DNA from: Actinomadura opuntiae
Lineage (GTDB): Bacteria > Actinomycetota > Actinomycetes > Streptosporangiales > Streptosporangiaceae
Length of the DNA stretch: 64,000 nt
Assembly (NCBI RefSeq): GCF_030283205.1
Contig: NZ_JASNWF010000002.1
Span: 547,828-611,827 of the forward strand
Direction: 5' to 3'
Shown: piece after piece, positions 42,721-52,056 of the stretch
Layout: each line of letters starts with the position of its first letter
How positions within the stretch are numbered: the stretch's first letter is position 1
Notes under the pieces: model-generated
Told to the model about the DNA's origin: nothing
What the model saw: only the letters and a program-made list of their open reading frames with translations
Databases searched by the model: none
Made by a program: the position numbers and the translations under genes

Positions 42721-43803
42721 TCAGACGTAGCGTTCGAGGATCGACGACTCGGCGAGGCGGGACAGACCCTCGCGGACGCTGCGGGCCCGCGACTCGCCCA
42801 CGCCGCCGACGGCCTGGAGGTCGTCGATGCTGGCGGCGAGGAGCTTCTGCAGGCCGCCGAAGTGCTCGACGAGCCGTTCGACGACCATGCTCGGCAGCCG
42901 CGGCACCTTCGCCAGCAGCCGGAACCCCTTCGGGCTGACCGGCAGGTCGAGGGCGTCGGGCCCGGCGAAGCCCATCACCTCGGCGACCGTGGACAGGTCG
43001 AGCAGCTCGTTGGCCGACAGCGTGTCGAGCGCGGACAGGATCGCGTTGACGCCGCGGGCGCGCGTGTCGTCGGACGGGTAGTCGCGGACGATCAGCTCCC
43101 GGTCGACGTCGACGCCGGAGACCAGCTCGTCCAGCTGCAGGGACAGCAGCCGGCCGTCGGTGCCGAGCTCGACGACGTAGCCCTCGATCTCGTCGGCGAT
43201 GCGGCGCACCATCTCCAGCCGCTGGACGACGGCGCTGACGTCGCGGACGGTGACGAGGTCCTCGATCTCCAGCGCGGACAGCGTGCCGGACACCTCGTCC
43301 AGCCGCAGCTTATAGCGCTCGAGCGTCGCGAGGGCCTGGTTGGCCTTGGACAGGATCGCCGCGGAGTCCTCCAGGACGTAGCGGATGCCGTCGAGGTAGA
43401 GCGCGATGATCCGCATCGACTGGCTCACCGAGATGACCGGGTGCGGCGTCTGGCGGGCGACGCGCTCGGCGGTGCGGTGCCGGGTGCCCGACTCCTCGGT
43501 GGGGATGGTGGAGTCCGGCACGAGGTGGACGGCGGCCCGCACGATGTGGGAGTGGTCGTTGTCCAGCACGATCGCGCCGTCCATCTTGGCCAGCTCGCGC
43601 AGCCGCGTGGCGGAGAACTCGACGTCGAGTTCGAAGCCGCCCGAGCACAGGTCCTCGACGGCCTGGTCGTAGCCGAGCACGATCAGCCCGCCGGTGTGCC
43701 CCCGCAGGATGCGCTCCAGGCCGTCGCGTATCTGCGTGCCCGGGGCCACCGCGGCGAGCGTGGCGCGGCGTCGTTCGTCATGAGCCTTGTCGTGTTCTGG
43801 CAC
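42721..43803 (-). CDS. disA: diadenylate cyclase DisA
   Basis: Makes c-di-AMP from two ATP and scans DNA for lesions. 360 residues: diadenylate cyclase domain (about 10-145) with [10 protein letters not shown] and [12 protein letters not shown] motifs, a helical linker, and a C-terminal helix-hairpin-helix module ([27 protein letters not shown]). The octamer stalls at branched DNA. GTG start at 43803. The gene lies between radA and mutY; RadA is known to control DisA activity in mycobacteria. Its product is the ligand of the riboswitch at 30378. Confidence 0.96.
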   Translation of the reverse strand: MPEHDKAHDERRRATLAAVAPGTQIRDGLERILRGHTGGLIVLGYDQAVEDLCSGGFELDVEFSATRLRELAKMDGAIVLDNDHSHIVRAAVHLVPDSTIPTEESGTRHRTAERVARQTPHPVISVSQSMRIIALYLDGIRYVLEDSAAILSKANQALATLERYKLRLDEVSGTLSALEIEDLVTVRDVSAVVQRLEMVRRIADEIEGYVVELGTDGRLLSLQLDELVSGVDVDRELIVRDYPSDDTRARGVNAILSALDTLSANELLDLSTVAEVMGFAGPDALDLPVSPKGFRLLAKVPRLPSMVVERLVEHFGGLQKLLAASIDDLQAVGGVGESRARSVREGLSRLAESSILERYV

Positions 43804-43916
43804 CTGGCCCCCGGAGGTCGCTGGACGGCGTCAGTTTACCGAGGAGGACGGCGGCCCGGTTCCTCCCCTGGTCGCAAACACCTGACGCGTGCCGTAATAC
43901 TCTGGCGTTACCCGCG

Positions 43917-45350
43917 TCAGGGCGCGGTAAAGGCGACCTGGAGGGCCTGCTGCAGGCTGTCGACCTCCATCACCTTCATGCCCTCGTAGCTGCTGAGCTG
44001 CGGGTCGGCGCGCTTGAGCGGCGACCCGTCGGCGAGTTCGAGGGAGCCGCGCGGGACGACGGCGTGCTTGAAGCCGAGCCGCGCCGCCTCGGCCAGCCGC
44101 CGCTGCACGCCGGGCACGACGCGGACCTCCCCGGCCAGGCCGACCTCGCCGAGCGCGATGAGGCTGCCCGACAGCGCCTGCTCGACGGTGGACCCGGCGA
44201 CGGCGAGGCCGAGCGCGAGGTCGACGGAGGTCTCGGCGAGCCGGACGCCGCCGACGGTGGAGACGTACACGTCCTGCTCGTGCATGGAGATCTTGCAGCG
44301 CTGGGCGAGCACGGCCAGCACCATCGCGACGCGGGAGGTGTCGAGGCCGGACGTGGCGCGCCGCGGCGCGGGCAGGTGCGACTTGGCGACCAGGGCCTGC
44401 ACCTCGGCGACCAGCGGCCGGCGGCCCTCCAAGGTGACGGTGACGCAGGTGCCGGGCACGGGCTCGTCGCGGCGGGTGAGGAACAGCCCGCTCGGGTCGG
44501 GCAGCCCGACGATCCCGACCTCCGACAGGTCGAAGCAGCCGAGCTCGTCGGTCGGGCCGTAGCGGTTCTTCACGGCGCGGATCATCCGGAGCCGGGAGTG
44601 CCGGTCGCCCTCGAAGTAGAGGACGACGTCGACGAGGTGCTCCAGCAGCCGCGGCCCGGCGATCGCGCCCTCCTTGGTGACGTGGCCGACCAGCACGACG
44701 GTGACGCCGCGCTCCTTGGCGACCCTGATCAGGTTGGCGGCGACCTCGCGGATCTGGGTGACGCCGCCGGGCGCGCCGTCGACCTCGGACGTCCCGATGG
44801 TCTGGATGGAGTCGACGACGACGAGGGCCGGCTCGACGGTGTCGATGTGGCCGAGGACGGCGGACAGCTCCGTCTCGGCGGCCAGGTACAGGTCGTCGGT
44901 GATCGCGCCGACGCGGTCGGCCCGCAGCCGGACCTGCTCGGCCGACTCCTCGCCGGTGACGTACAGGACGCGCCTGGCGGCCGCCTGCCGCGGCACCTCG
45001 GGCGGGGTGGACGCCAGCGCCGCGACCTCCAGCAGCAGCGTCGACTTGCCGATGCCGGGCTCGCCGGCCAGCAGCACCACGGCGCCGGGCACGATGCCGC
45101 CGCCGAGGACGCGGTCCAGCTCGTCGAGCCCGGTGGGCCTGGTCTGGGCGTTCTGGACGTCGACCTGCCCGATCGGCCTGGCCGGCGTGCTGACGGGCCC
45201 GGCGGTCACGACCCGCGCGGGGGTCGCCGAGGCCGCCTCGGCGACCGTGCCCCACGTCTGGCACTCGCCGCAGCGCCCCACCCATTTCGAGGTCTGCCAG
45301 CCGCATTCGGAGCAGCGGTAGGCAGCCTTGGCCGTCTTCGCCTTCGCCAT
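43917..45350 (-). CDS. radA: DNA repair protein RadA
   Basis: RecA-like helicase for branch migration. 477 residues: N-terminal C4 zinc finger CSECGWQTSKWVGRCGEC, RecA core with Walker A GEPGIGKST, VLYVTGEESAEQVRLRADR, Walker B ALVVVDSIQT, the RadA-specific KNRYGPTDELG (KNRFG in others), and a Lon-like C-terminal domain (about 340-477). ATG start at 45350. It begins the operon radA-disA-mutY, all dealing with DNA damage. Confidence 0.95.
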   Translation of the reverse strand: MAKAKTAKAAYRCSECGWQTSKWVGRCGECQTWGTVAEAASATPARVVTAGPVSTPARPIGQVDVQNAQTRPTGLDELDRVLGGGIVPGAVVLLAGEPGIGKSTLLLEVAALASTPPEVPRQAAARRVLYVTGEESAEQVRLRADRVGAITDDLYLAAETELSAVLGHIDTVEPALVVVDSIQTIGTSEVDGAPGGVTQIREVAANLIRVAKERGVTVVLVGHVTKEGAIAGPRLLEHLVDVVLYFEGDRHSRLRMIRAVKNRYGPTDELGCFDLSEVGIVGLPDPSGLFLTRRDEPVPGTCVTVTLEGRRPLVAEVQALVAKSHLPAPRRATSGLDTSRVAMVLAVLAQRCKISMHEQDVYVSTVGGVRLAETSVDLALGLAVAGSTVEQALSGSLIALGEVGLAGEVRVVPGVQRRLAEAARLGFKHAVVPRGSLELADGSPLKRADPQLSSYEGMKVMEVDSLQQALQVAFTAP

Positions 45351-45383
45351 GCCCCGAGACTTTAGGGCCCGGCGGTGACAGAA

Positions 45384-46502
45384 CTAGGCGCTCGTGGCCT
45401 TTCTCGCGCGTTCGATGAGGTCGCCGAGGTGGTCGGAGACGACGCTGGGGCGTTCCAGCATGGCCATGTGGCCGGCGGTGGGGACGACCTCGAGGCGGGC
45501 CGACGGGACGCAGCCGGCGATCTTGAGGCTGTGCTCGACCGGGGTGAGCATGTCGTTCTCGGCGCCGATGACCAGGGTGTCGGCGGCGCCGAGGGACGCG
45601 CAGTCGCTGATCACCTCGGTGGTGACCATCGAGTGGAAGAAGTCGATGAGCGCGTCCATCCGGGTCTCGGCCATCATCTGCTCGGCGAACGCGACGGCGG
45701 CGGGGCTGGCGTCGGGGCCGTAGGCGATCAGGTCGAGGATCAGCGTGGAGCCGTCCCGGCCGAGGTGGCGGACCTTCTCGATGCCGGCCGAGCCGGCGCC
45801 GAGGGCGCGCAGGGCCCGGGGCAGGACGCGCTGGGTGGCGCGCGCGACGAGGGCGGGCATGCCGAGGGTGACCTGGCCGAGCCCGCCCGACGAGGTGCAC
45901 AGCAGCCCGGTCGCTGCGATCTTGTTGCCGACCAGGTCGGCGTTGGCGTCGGCGTAGCGCATCGTGGTCATGCCGCCCATGGAGTGGCCGACCAGGACGA
46001 CGGGGGTGTCGGCGGGGACGGTGGCCTCGATGACGGCGGCGAGGTCGCCCGCGAGGCGGTCGAGGCTGTAGCCGTCGCGGGCGCCGCCGTCGGAGCGGCC
46101 GTGGCCGCGCTGGTCCCAGAAGACGAGCCGGCCGAGGCCGCGCAGCGCCTTGCGCTGGAAGTGCCAGGAGTCCTGGGTGAGGGTCCAGCCGTGGGAGAAC
46201 ACGACGGCGAGGTCGGTGCGGTCCTCGCCGTCGATCTCGGCGTACAGCCGGGTGCCGTCGTCGGCGCGGACGGGGACGGGGCGGCCGCGCAGCGAGCCGA
46301 ACGGCTCGCCGGCGTAGGGGTCGGGGCGCAGCTGGAGGCGGCGGACGGCGCGGCGCTGCAGGGCCAGCCCGGCGCCGGCGCCGGCTCCGGCGAGCGCGGC
46401 GGCGGCGAGCGCGCCGCCCACGGCCTTCGCGCGGGGGGCGCGGGTGGCCTGGGGGAGCGTTCCCCCGGGCGCGGCACTGCTCGTCCTGGCGGCACGGCCC
46501 AT
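45384..46502 (-). CDS. alpha/beta hydrolase (membrane-anchored)
   Basis: 372 residues. A hydrophobic Ala/Gly-rich stretch (about 27-48) suggests a signal anchor. The catalytic core has oxyanion VFSHGWTLTQDSWHF, WDQRGHGRSDGG, the nucleophile VLVGHSMGGMTTM, and His in VVPTAGHMAMLERP. Homologues are annotated as hydrolases of unknown substrate. ATG 46502 with GGAGG about 9 bp upstream. It lies 33 bp before radA on the same strand. Confidence 0.9.
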   Translation of the reverse strand: MGRAARTSSAAPGGTLPQATRAPRAKAVGGALAAAALAGAGAGAGLALQRRAVRRLQLRPDPYAGEPFGSLRGRPVPVRADDGTRLYAEIDGEDRTDLAVVFSHGWTLTQDSWHFQRKALRGLGRLVFWDQRGHGRSDGGARDGYSLDRLAGDLAAVIEATVPADTPVVLVGHSMGGMTTMRYADANADLVGNKIAATGLLCTSSGGLGQVTLGMPALVARATQRVLPRALRALGAGSAGIEKVRHLGRDGSTLILDLIAYGPDASPAAVAFAEQMMAETRMDALIDFFHSMVTTEVISDCASLGAADTLVIGAENDMLTPVEHSLKIAGCVPSARLEVVPTAGHMAMLERPSVVSDHLGDLIERARKATSA

Positions 46503-46660
46503 GGCCGGTTCCTCCGTTCCTTCGGGGCGGACGCCGTGCCGGGGGCGGGGCGGCGTCGCGGGCGCCTGCGGCGCCGGTGGTGGTCCGGCGCCCATTGTTG
46601 TACGCGGGATCCAAGAGTGGCCACAGCGGGACGCCGACTGTGACGGACTCGTCAGTAACC

Positions 46661-47359
46661 TCAGACGCAACGCCACCACAGATTGACCGCGTAGTCCACT
46701 TCGAGGCCGGGGCGCTCGCGCAGGAACTCCGCCGCCAGGTCGGCGGGGAACTCGATCCGCAGCACCGCGGCCAGGTCGTCCCGGTTCTCGAACGCCCACC
46801 TGATCGTCAGCGGCTCGCGGGTGAAGCCGCGCCGCGTCCAGAACCGCTCGACCGCCTCCGGGTCGTACGCCGGCAGGCCGCGCCGGAACCAGCGGCCGAA
46901 CGTGGAGCGCGTCGCGTCGTTGTCGATGACGAAGACCGCGCCGCCGCGCCGGACGACCCGGTCCAGTTCCGCGAGGCCCGGCTCGCAGCCCGGTCCGAAG
47001 AAGTACGCCCACCGAACGTGCACCACGTCCACCGACGCGTCCGGCAGCGGCAGCGCCTGCGCCGCGCCGACACGCACGGTGACGTTCGGGAGATCGCGGA
47101 CGCGGCGCGCCGCCGTCCCGGCGAGCCCCGCGTGCGGCTCGATCCCGATCACCCGGTCGGCCTCGGCGGCGAAATGCGGCAGGTGGAAGCCGGTGCCGCA
47201 GCCGAGGTCCAGCACGGTCGCGCCCGTCCACGGCCGGATCGCGCGCATCGCCGCGTCCAGCACGCCGTCCGGGTCGACCGCGCGGTTCTCCAGCTCGTAG
47301 ACCTGCGGGGAGTTCCAGATGTTCGGGCTCGGCACGGCGCCCGGCGCGATCTCGGCCAC
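46661..47359 (-). CDS. class I SAM-dependent methyltransferase
   Basis: 232 residues. Motif I VLDLGCGTGFHLPHFA, motif II VIGIEPHAG, post-II DVVHVRWAYFFGPGCEPGL, which follow the Methyltransf_11 pattern. Substrate unknown. GTG 47359 chosen because upstream sequence in frame has no family similarity. It has no close partner and is divergent from the TIM-barrel gene 167 bp away. Confidence 0.88.
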   Translation of the reverse strand: MAEIAPGAVPSPNIWNSPQVYELENRAVDPDGVLDAAMRAIRPWTGATVLDLGCGTGFHLPHFAAEADRVIGIEPHAGLAGTAARRVRDLPNVTVRVGAAQALPLPDASVDVVHVRWAYFFGPGCEPGLAELDRVVRRGGAVFVIDNDATRSTFGRWFRRGLPAYDPEAVERFWTRRGFTREPLTIRWAFENRDDLAAVLRIEFPADLAAEFLRERPGLEVDYAVNLWWRCV

Positions 47360-47526
47360 GGGGACAGAGCGTAGCCGCGCCCGCCCGGCGGCCCGCCGCG
47401 CGGCCGCGCAAAGCAGCGCGGATCACTCGGGGCGAGGGTTTCATCACCGGCGCAGGCGCATAGGCTTTCCTTTACGAACACTGCTCTCATGGACCCAGCC
47501 GAGCGATCATTCCTGGCGAGGAAGCC

Positions 47527-48411
47527 TTGACCCCGCAGCACAACGGCTCCTACTCACCGGCCCTGCGCGTGCCGGACGCACCGATCACGCTGTCCACCGC
47601 GTCGGTCTATCCCGAGAAGGTGCCGAGCGCCTTCGAGATCGCCGCCCTGCTCGGCTACGACGGCATCGAGGTCATGGTGTCCACCGACGCCTCCTCGCAG
47701 GACCTGAACGTGCTGCGCCGGCTGTCGGACTACCACCAGGTCCCGATCAAGTCGATCCACGCGCCCTGCCTGCTGCTCACCCAGCGGGTCTGGGGGCGCG
47801 AGCCGTGGGGCAAGCTGGTCCGCTCCAAGGAGGTCGCCGAGGAGCTCGGCGCCGACGTCGTGGTCGTCCACCCGCCCTTCCGCTGGCAGCGCGACTACGC
47901 CAAGGAGTTCGTCGAGGGCCTGGCCCGCATGCAGGACGAGACCGACGTGCTGTTCGCGGTCGAGAACATGTTCCCGCTCAAGGCGCGCGGCGCGGAGGCG
48001 GGCATGTACCTGCCCGACTGGAACCCCGTCGACCAGGACTACCCGCACGTGACGCTGGACCTGTCGCACACCGCCGTCTCGGGCTCGGACGCCCTCGGCA
48101 TGGCCGCGAGCCTGGGCGACCGGCTCCGCCACGTCCACCTCGCCGACGGCGTCGGCATCACCAACAAGGACGAGCACCTCGTCCCCGGCCGGGGCAACCA
48201 GCCGTGCGGGCCGATGCTGGAGACCCTCGCCGAGTCCGGGTTCCGCGGGCACGTCGTCCTGGAGGTCAACACGCGCCGCGCGGCCAGCCGCGCCGAGCGC
48301 ATGGAGGACCTGGCCGAGGCGCTGGCGTTCGCCCGGCTGCACCTGGCCGCGGCCGACCACACCTGGCAGGTCACCTCGGGCGGGGAGGTCACCCGCCGGG
48401 GAGTCCGGTGA
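47527..48411 (+). CDS. sugar phosphate isomerase/epimerase-type TIM barrel
   Basis: 294 residues, AP endonuclease family 2 fold. Metal ligands appear as VVVHPPF, FAVENMF (Glu), TLDLSHTA (Asp, His), RHVHLADG (His) and VVLEVNTRR (Glu). Function may be sugar isomerisation or DNA repair; family members differ. The TTG start follows a GAGGAAG run. The stop overlaps the TetR start (GTGA at 48408), so the enzyme and regulator are coupled. Confidence 0.87.
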   Translation: MTPQHNGSYSPALRVPDAPITLSTASVYPEKVPSAFEIAALLGYDGIEVMVSTDASSQDLNVLRRLSDYHQVPIKSIHAPCLLLTQRVWGREPWGKLVRSKEVAEELGADVVVVHPPFRWQRDYAKEFVEGLARMQDETDVLFAVENMFPLKARGAEAGMYLPDWNPVDQDYPHVTLDLSHTAVSGSDALGMAASLGDRLRHVHLADGVGITNKDEHLVPGRGNQPCGPMLETLAESGFRGHVVLEVNTRRAASRAERMEDLAEALAFARLHLAAADHTWQVTSGGEVTRRGVR

Positions 48412-49007
48412 CGGACGCGGCGCGCTCCGGCCGGACCGCGGCCGCGCGGGGGCGCCGCCCCGGGCCGACCGAGACGCGGGAGGCGATCCTCGCCGAGGCC
48501 CGCGAGATGTTCGCCGACAAGGGCTACGACGGGACGTCGCTGCGCGCGATCGCCCGCGCCGCGGGCGTCGATCCGGCGCTCGTCCACCACTTCTTCGGCA
48601 CGAAGGAGGGCGTGTTCGTCGAGGCCATGCGGTTCCCGGTGGACCCGTCGGTGCTGCTGCCGCAGCTGCTGGCGCTGCCCCGCGAGCGGGTCGGCGAGAC
48701 GATCGTCCGGACGTTCCTGCGGATCTGGGGGGACGCCGACCGCCGCGCGCCGCTGCTGGCGATGCTGCGCTCGGCGATGACCAACGAGCGGGCGGCGGCG
48801 ATGATGCGCGAGTTCGTGGCGTCCGCGCTGCTCGGACGGGCCGGCGCGGCGACCGGCTTGCCGCCCCTGAACATCCAGGCGGCCGTCGGGCAGATGATCG
48901 GCGTGATGATCCTGCGGTACGTGCTGCGGGTCGAGCCGATGGCGTCGGCGAGCGAGGACGAGCTGGTCGAGCTGGTCGCCCCGACCCTCCAGCGCTACCT
49001 GAGCTGA
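48408..49007 (+). CDS. TetR-family transcriptional regulator
   Basis: 199 residues. [55 protein letters not shown], then a helical ligand-binding domain. GTG 48408 overlaps the preceding stop. The ABC genes begin 67 bp downstream, and their promoter contains a TetR-style dyad across the start codon, so this protein probably represses the transporter. Confidence 0.92.
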   Translation: MTDAARSGRTAAARGRRPGPTETREAILAEAREMFADKGYDGTSLRAIARAAGVDPALVHHFFGTKEGVFVEAMRFPVDPSVLLPQLLALPRERVGETIVRTFLRIWGDADRRAPLLAMLRSAMTNERAAAMMREFVASALLGRAGAATGLPPLNIQAAVGQMIGVMILRYVLRVEPMASASEDELVELVAPTLQRYLS

Positions 49008-49039
49008 GCCGTCCCCGGCTTCCGGCGACCCGGCACCCC

Positions 49040-49084
49040 TTGACCCGGCCCTTGCGCGGACTTAAATTCATCACATGATGAGTT
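49040..49084 (+). promoter_or_regulatory. leaderless promoter with TetR-type operator
   Basis: TTGACC (49040-49045), 17-bp spacer, TAAATT (49063-49068). Transcription would begin close to ATG 49075, giving a leaderless mRNA; no ribosome-binding site is seen. A dyad with 9-bp arms and one mismatch (49065-49084, centre CATCA-CA-TGATG) overlaps the -10 box and the start codon. Confidence 0.75.
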
Positions 49085-49806
49085 CCAGTCCCGCCGTCAG
49101 CGTGCGGGACCTGCGGGTGGTGCGCGGCGGACGCGAGGTCCTGCACGGGCTGAGCTTCGACGTCCCGCGCGGCCGCATCGTCGGGCTGCTCGGCCCGAGC
49201 GGGTGCGGCAAGACCACCGTGATGCGGGCGCTCGTCGGCGTCCAGATCGTGCGCAGCGGCCGGGTCACCGTGCTCGGCCAGGACGCCGGGTCCGCCGGCC
49301 TGCGCGACCGCGTCGGCTACGCGACGCAGACCCCGGCCGTCTACGCGGACCTGACCGTCGCCGAGAACCTGCGCTACTTCGCGTCCGTCCTGCGCGCGCC
49401 GCGCGGCGACGTCGACCGCGTCATCGAGGAGGTCGGCCTCACCGGCGCCCGCCACCAGCCGGTGGGGACGCTGTCCGGCGGGCAGCACAGCCGCGCCAAC
49501 CTCGCCGTCGCCCTGCTCGGCTCGCCCGAACTGCTCGTCCTGGACGAGCCGACCGTCGGCCTCGACCCGGTGCTGCGCCAGGAGCTGTGGACGCTGTTCC
49601 GGACGCTCGCCGGCCGGGGCGTCACCCTGGTCGTGTCCAGCCACGTCATGGACGAGGCGGGCCGCACCGACCGGCTGCTGCTGATGCGCGAGGGCGCGAT
49701 CCTCGCCGACGGCGCCCCCGACGAGCTGCGCGAGCGCACCGGCGCCGCCGACCTCGAAGAGGCGTTCCTCCACCTGATCGACCAGAAGGCCGGGAGCCCC
49801 GCGTGA
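49075..49806 (+). CDS. ABC-2-type transporter ATP-binding protein
   Basis: 243 residues. Walker A LLGPSGCGKTTV, Q-loop YATQTPAVYADLTVAENLRYF, signature LSGGQHSRANLAVAL (QHSR for QxxR), Walker B LLVLDEPTVGLDP, H-loop VVSSHVMDEA. This is the CcmA/DrrA group that exports drugs, antibiotics or lipids. ATG 49075 and ATG 49078 are adjacent. The GTG of the permease overlaps its stop (GTGA). Confidence 0.93.
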   Translation: MMSSSPAVSVRDLRVVRGGREVLHGLSFDVPRGRIVGLLGPSGCGKTTVMRALVGVQIVRSGRVTVLGQDAGSAGLRDRVGYATQTPAVYADLTVAENLRYFASVLRAPRGDVDRVIEEVGLTGARHQPVGTLSGGQHSRANLAVALLGSPELLVLDEPTVGLDPVLRQELWTLFRTLAGRGVTLVVSSHVMDEAGRTDRLLLMREGAILADGAPDELRERTGAADLEEAFLHLIDQKAGSPA

Positions 49807-50537
49807 ACCCCGCGATCACCCTCGCCACCACCCGGCGCATCCTCGCCCAGCTCAGGCACGACCCCCGCACCGTCGCGCTGCTGGTCGCCGTGCCGAGCCT
49901 GCTGATGGTCCTGCTGCGGTACGTGTTCCAGGCCCCGCAGGAGTTCGACCGGCTCGGCCCGATGCTGCTCGGCCTGTTCCCGTTCGTCGTCATGTTCGTG
50001 GTGACCAGCGTCGCCACGCTGCGCGAGCGCACCGGCGGCACCCTCGAACGGCTGATGAGCATGCCGCTCGGCAAGCTCGACCTGCTGCTCGGCTACGCGC
50101 TGGCGTTCGGGCTGGCCGCGCTGGTGCAGGTCGGGGTCGTCCTGCTGATCTCGCTGACCTGGCTCGGGCTGGACCTGACCGGCTCGCTCGGCTCCCTGGT
50201 GCTCGTCGCGGTGCTGGACGCGCTGCTCGGCATGGCGCTCGGCCTGTTCGCCAGCGCGTTCGCCCGGACCGAGTTCCAGGCCGTCCAGTTCATGCCCGCG
50301 CTCGTCCTGCCGCAGGCGCTGCTGTGCGGGCTGATCGTCCCGCGCGAGGAGATGGCGGGCTGGCTGGAGGCGGTCTCGCGGATGCTGCCGCTGACCTACG
50401 CGGTGCAGGGGATGCAGGAGATCAGCGCGCATTCCGGCTTCACCGGCACGCTCGCGACCGACGTCGCCGTCATCGCCGCCTTCACCCTCGTGGCGCTCCT
50501 GCTCGGCGCCGCCACCCTGCGGAGACGAACGGCGTAG
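49803..50537 (+). CDS. ABC-2-type transporter permease
   Basis: 244 residues, six helices. The N-terminus TTRRILAQLRHDPRTVALLVAVPSLLMVLLRYVF and C-terminal GLIVPREEMAGWLEAVSRMLPLTYAVQGMQ are typical of ABC-2 permeases (DrrB-like). Paired with the preceding ATPase by a three-base stop/start overlap. With the upstream TetR gene it forms a self-contained export module whose substrate is probably the TetR ligand. Confidence 0.92.
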   Translation: MNPAITLATTRRILAQLRHDPRTVALLVAVPSLLMVLLRYVFQAPQEFDRLGPMLLGLFPFVVMFVVTSVATLRERTGGTLERLMSMPLGKLDLLLGYALAFGLAALVQVGVVLLISLTWLGLDLTGSLGSLVLVAVLDALLGMALGLFASAFARTEFQAVQFMPALVLPQALLCGLIVPREEMAGWLEAVSRMLPLTYAVQGMQEISAHSGFTGTLATDVAVIAAFTLVALLLGAATLRRRTA

Positions 50538-50633
50538 CGGGAAGGTTCACCCCGGGGCCGGGACAGGACTCGACCGGGCGGACGGCTGAAACGCGCCTTA
50601 ACCGCACTGACCGGGCTGGTAGCTTCTGCGTCC

Positions 50634-51923
50634 ATGACCCCCCGAGACCTCCCCGGCCCCTCGGCGCCGCAGCGGCCCGACGGGGCGCCCCCGCCGCACG
50701 TGGGACGCCACGCGTCCGGTGCCCCGCAAGCTCCGGGCATGCCGGCGGGTCCCGGCATGCCGCCCGGCCCGCGCGCGACCGGCGGCCCGAACGGTCCGGG
50801 TGGTCCAGGCGGCCCCGGAGGCGGCGGCGCCGGCGACGAGGGCTCCGAGAGCGCGGCGTTCTGGGGCGACGGCTCTTCGGGCGGCGACGGTGACGACACC
50901 GCGCGCGGGCGCAAGAAGCGCTGGCCCCGGGTCCTCATCGCGATCGGCGTGTTCTTCGTGCTGGTCGTGGCGGGCATCGGCGGGCTGATCTGGCAGCGCC
51001 AGGCGTCCTACAACGGCAACATCCACCGGATCCAGGGCGTCATGCCGGACGGCGGCAAGCGGCCCGGCCCGAACGTCGCCGGCACCGAGAACTGGCTGCT
51101 GGTCGGCTCGGACTCGCGCGCCGACATCGGCACCACCGGCGAGGGCAGCGGCAAGCTCTGGAAGCCCGGCCAGCAGCGCACCGACACGATCATGCTGCTG
51201 CACCTTCCGGCGGACCGGAAGAAGGCCTACATCATCTCCATCCCGCGGGACTCCTACGTCGACATCCCCGGGTACGGCAGGCAGAAGGTCAACGCGGCGT
51301 TCTCCTTCGGCGGCCCGAAGCTGCTGATCGAGACGCTGGAGCAGCTCACCGGGGTCCGGATCGACCACTACGGCGCGATCGACTTCGAGGGGTTCAAGTC
51401 GATGACGGACGCGCTCGGCGGCGTCACCGTCACCATCAAGCAGAGCGTGTACGACCCGGCCCGCAAGAAGCAGTGGACCGCCGGCAGCCAGAAGCTCAAC
51501 GGCGAGGAGGCGCTGCTGTTCGTCCGGCAGCGCTACAACCTGCCGAACGGCGACTTCGACCGGATCAAGCGGCAGCAGGCGTTCCTCGGCGCGCTCGCCA
51601 AGCAGGCCGCGGACGGCGGCACGCTCAGCAACCCGCTCAAGCTCGACCGGTTCATGTCGGCGTTCACCAAGTCGATCAGCGTCGACTCCAGCGAGTCGGC
51701 GGGCGACCTCCGCTCGCTGGCGCTGAGCCTGCGGCACCTGCGCGTCGGCGACGTGACGTTCCTTACGGCCCCCTACAAGGGGACGGGGATGCGCAACAAG
51801 CAGAGCGTCGTGTTCCTCGACCCGACCAGGGCCAAGGCCCTGTTCAACGCGGTGAAGACGGCCGGGATGCCCGAGTACGTGCAGAAGTACGGCGGCGGCC
51901 ACGGGCTCGGCACGGTGTCGTGA
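50634..51923 (+). CDS. LytR-CpsA-Psr (LCP) cell-wall ligase
   Basis: 429 residues. A long disordered Pro/Gly N-terminus (1-97) is cytoplasmic, then one helix (about 99-121), then the extracytoplasmic LCP domain (about 150-320) with LLVGSDSRAD, QQRTDTIMLLHL, ISIPRDSYVDIPGYG, KVNAAFSFGGPKLLIETLEQLTGVRIDHY and FVRQRYNLPNGDFDRIKRQQAFLGAL. LCP enzymes attach anionic glycopolymers to peptidoglycan. It is adjacent to the ABC export module with 96 bp between, so joint transcription is possible. A tandem repeat starts 1 bp after its stop. Confidence 0.93.
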   Translation: MTPRDLPGPSAPQRPDGAPPPHVGRHASGAPQAPGMPAGPGMPPGPRATGGPNGPGGPGGPGGGGAGDEGSESAAFWGDGSSGGDGDDTARGRKKRWPRVLIAIGVFFVLVVAGIGGLIWQRQASYNGNIHRIQGVMPDGGKRPGPNVAGTENWLLVGSDSRADIGTTGEGSGKLWKPGQQRTDTIMLLHLPADRKKAYIISIPRDSYVDIPGYGRQKVNAAFSFGGPKLLIETLEQLTGVRIDHYGAIDFEGFKSMTDALGGVTVTIKQSVYDPARKKQWTAGSQKLNGEEALLFVRQRYNLPNGDFDRIKRQQAFLGALAKQAADGGTLSNPLKLDRFMSAFTKSISVDSSESAGDLRSLALSLRHLRVGDVTFLTAPYKGTGMRNKQSVVFLDPTRAKALFNAVKTAGMPEYVQKYGGGHGLGTVS

Positions 51924-51924
51924 C

Positions 51925-51960
51925 GTCGTGGCGGGCGTCGTGGCGGGCGTCGTGGCGGGC
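51925..51960. repeat. 12-bp tandem repeat, three perfect units
   Basis: GTCGTGGCGGGC repeated three times without change, followed by a partial unit. It lies between the LCP and proline dehydrogenase genes. Confidence 0.8.
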
Positions 51961-52056
51961 GCCGTGATCGCGGCGCCGGTCCGGGCATAACCTGGACGGT
52001 AGGGACGGCGGCTGTTGAAGGGGCGGGCCGTCCCGCCGGACAAGGGGTTGCCACCA

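Noticed and set aside
48408..50537. A biosynthetic gene cluster built on the TetR-ABC module and P450s
   Set aside because: No core synthase (PKS, NRPS, terpene or RiPP enzyme) is present in the window.
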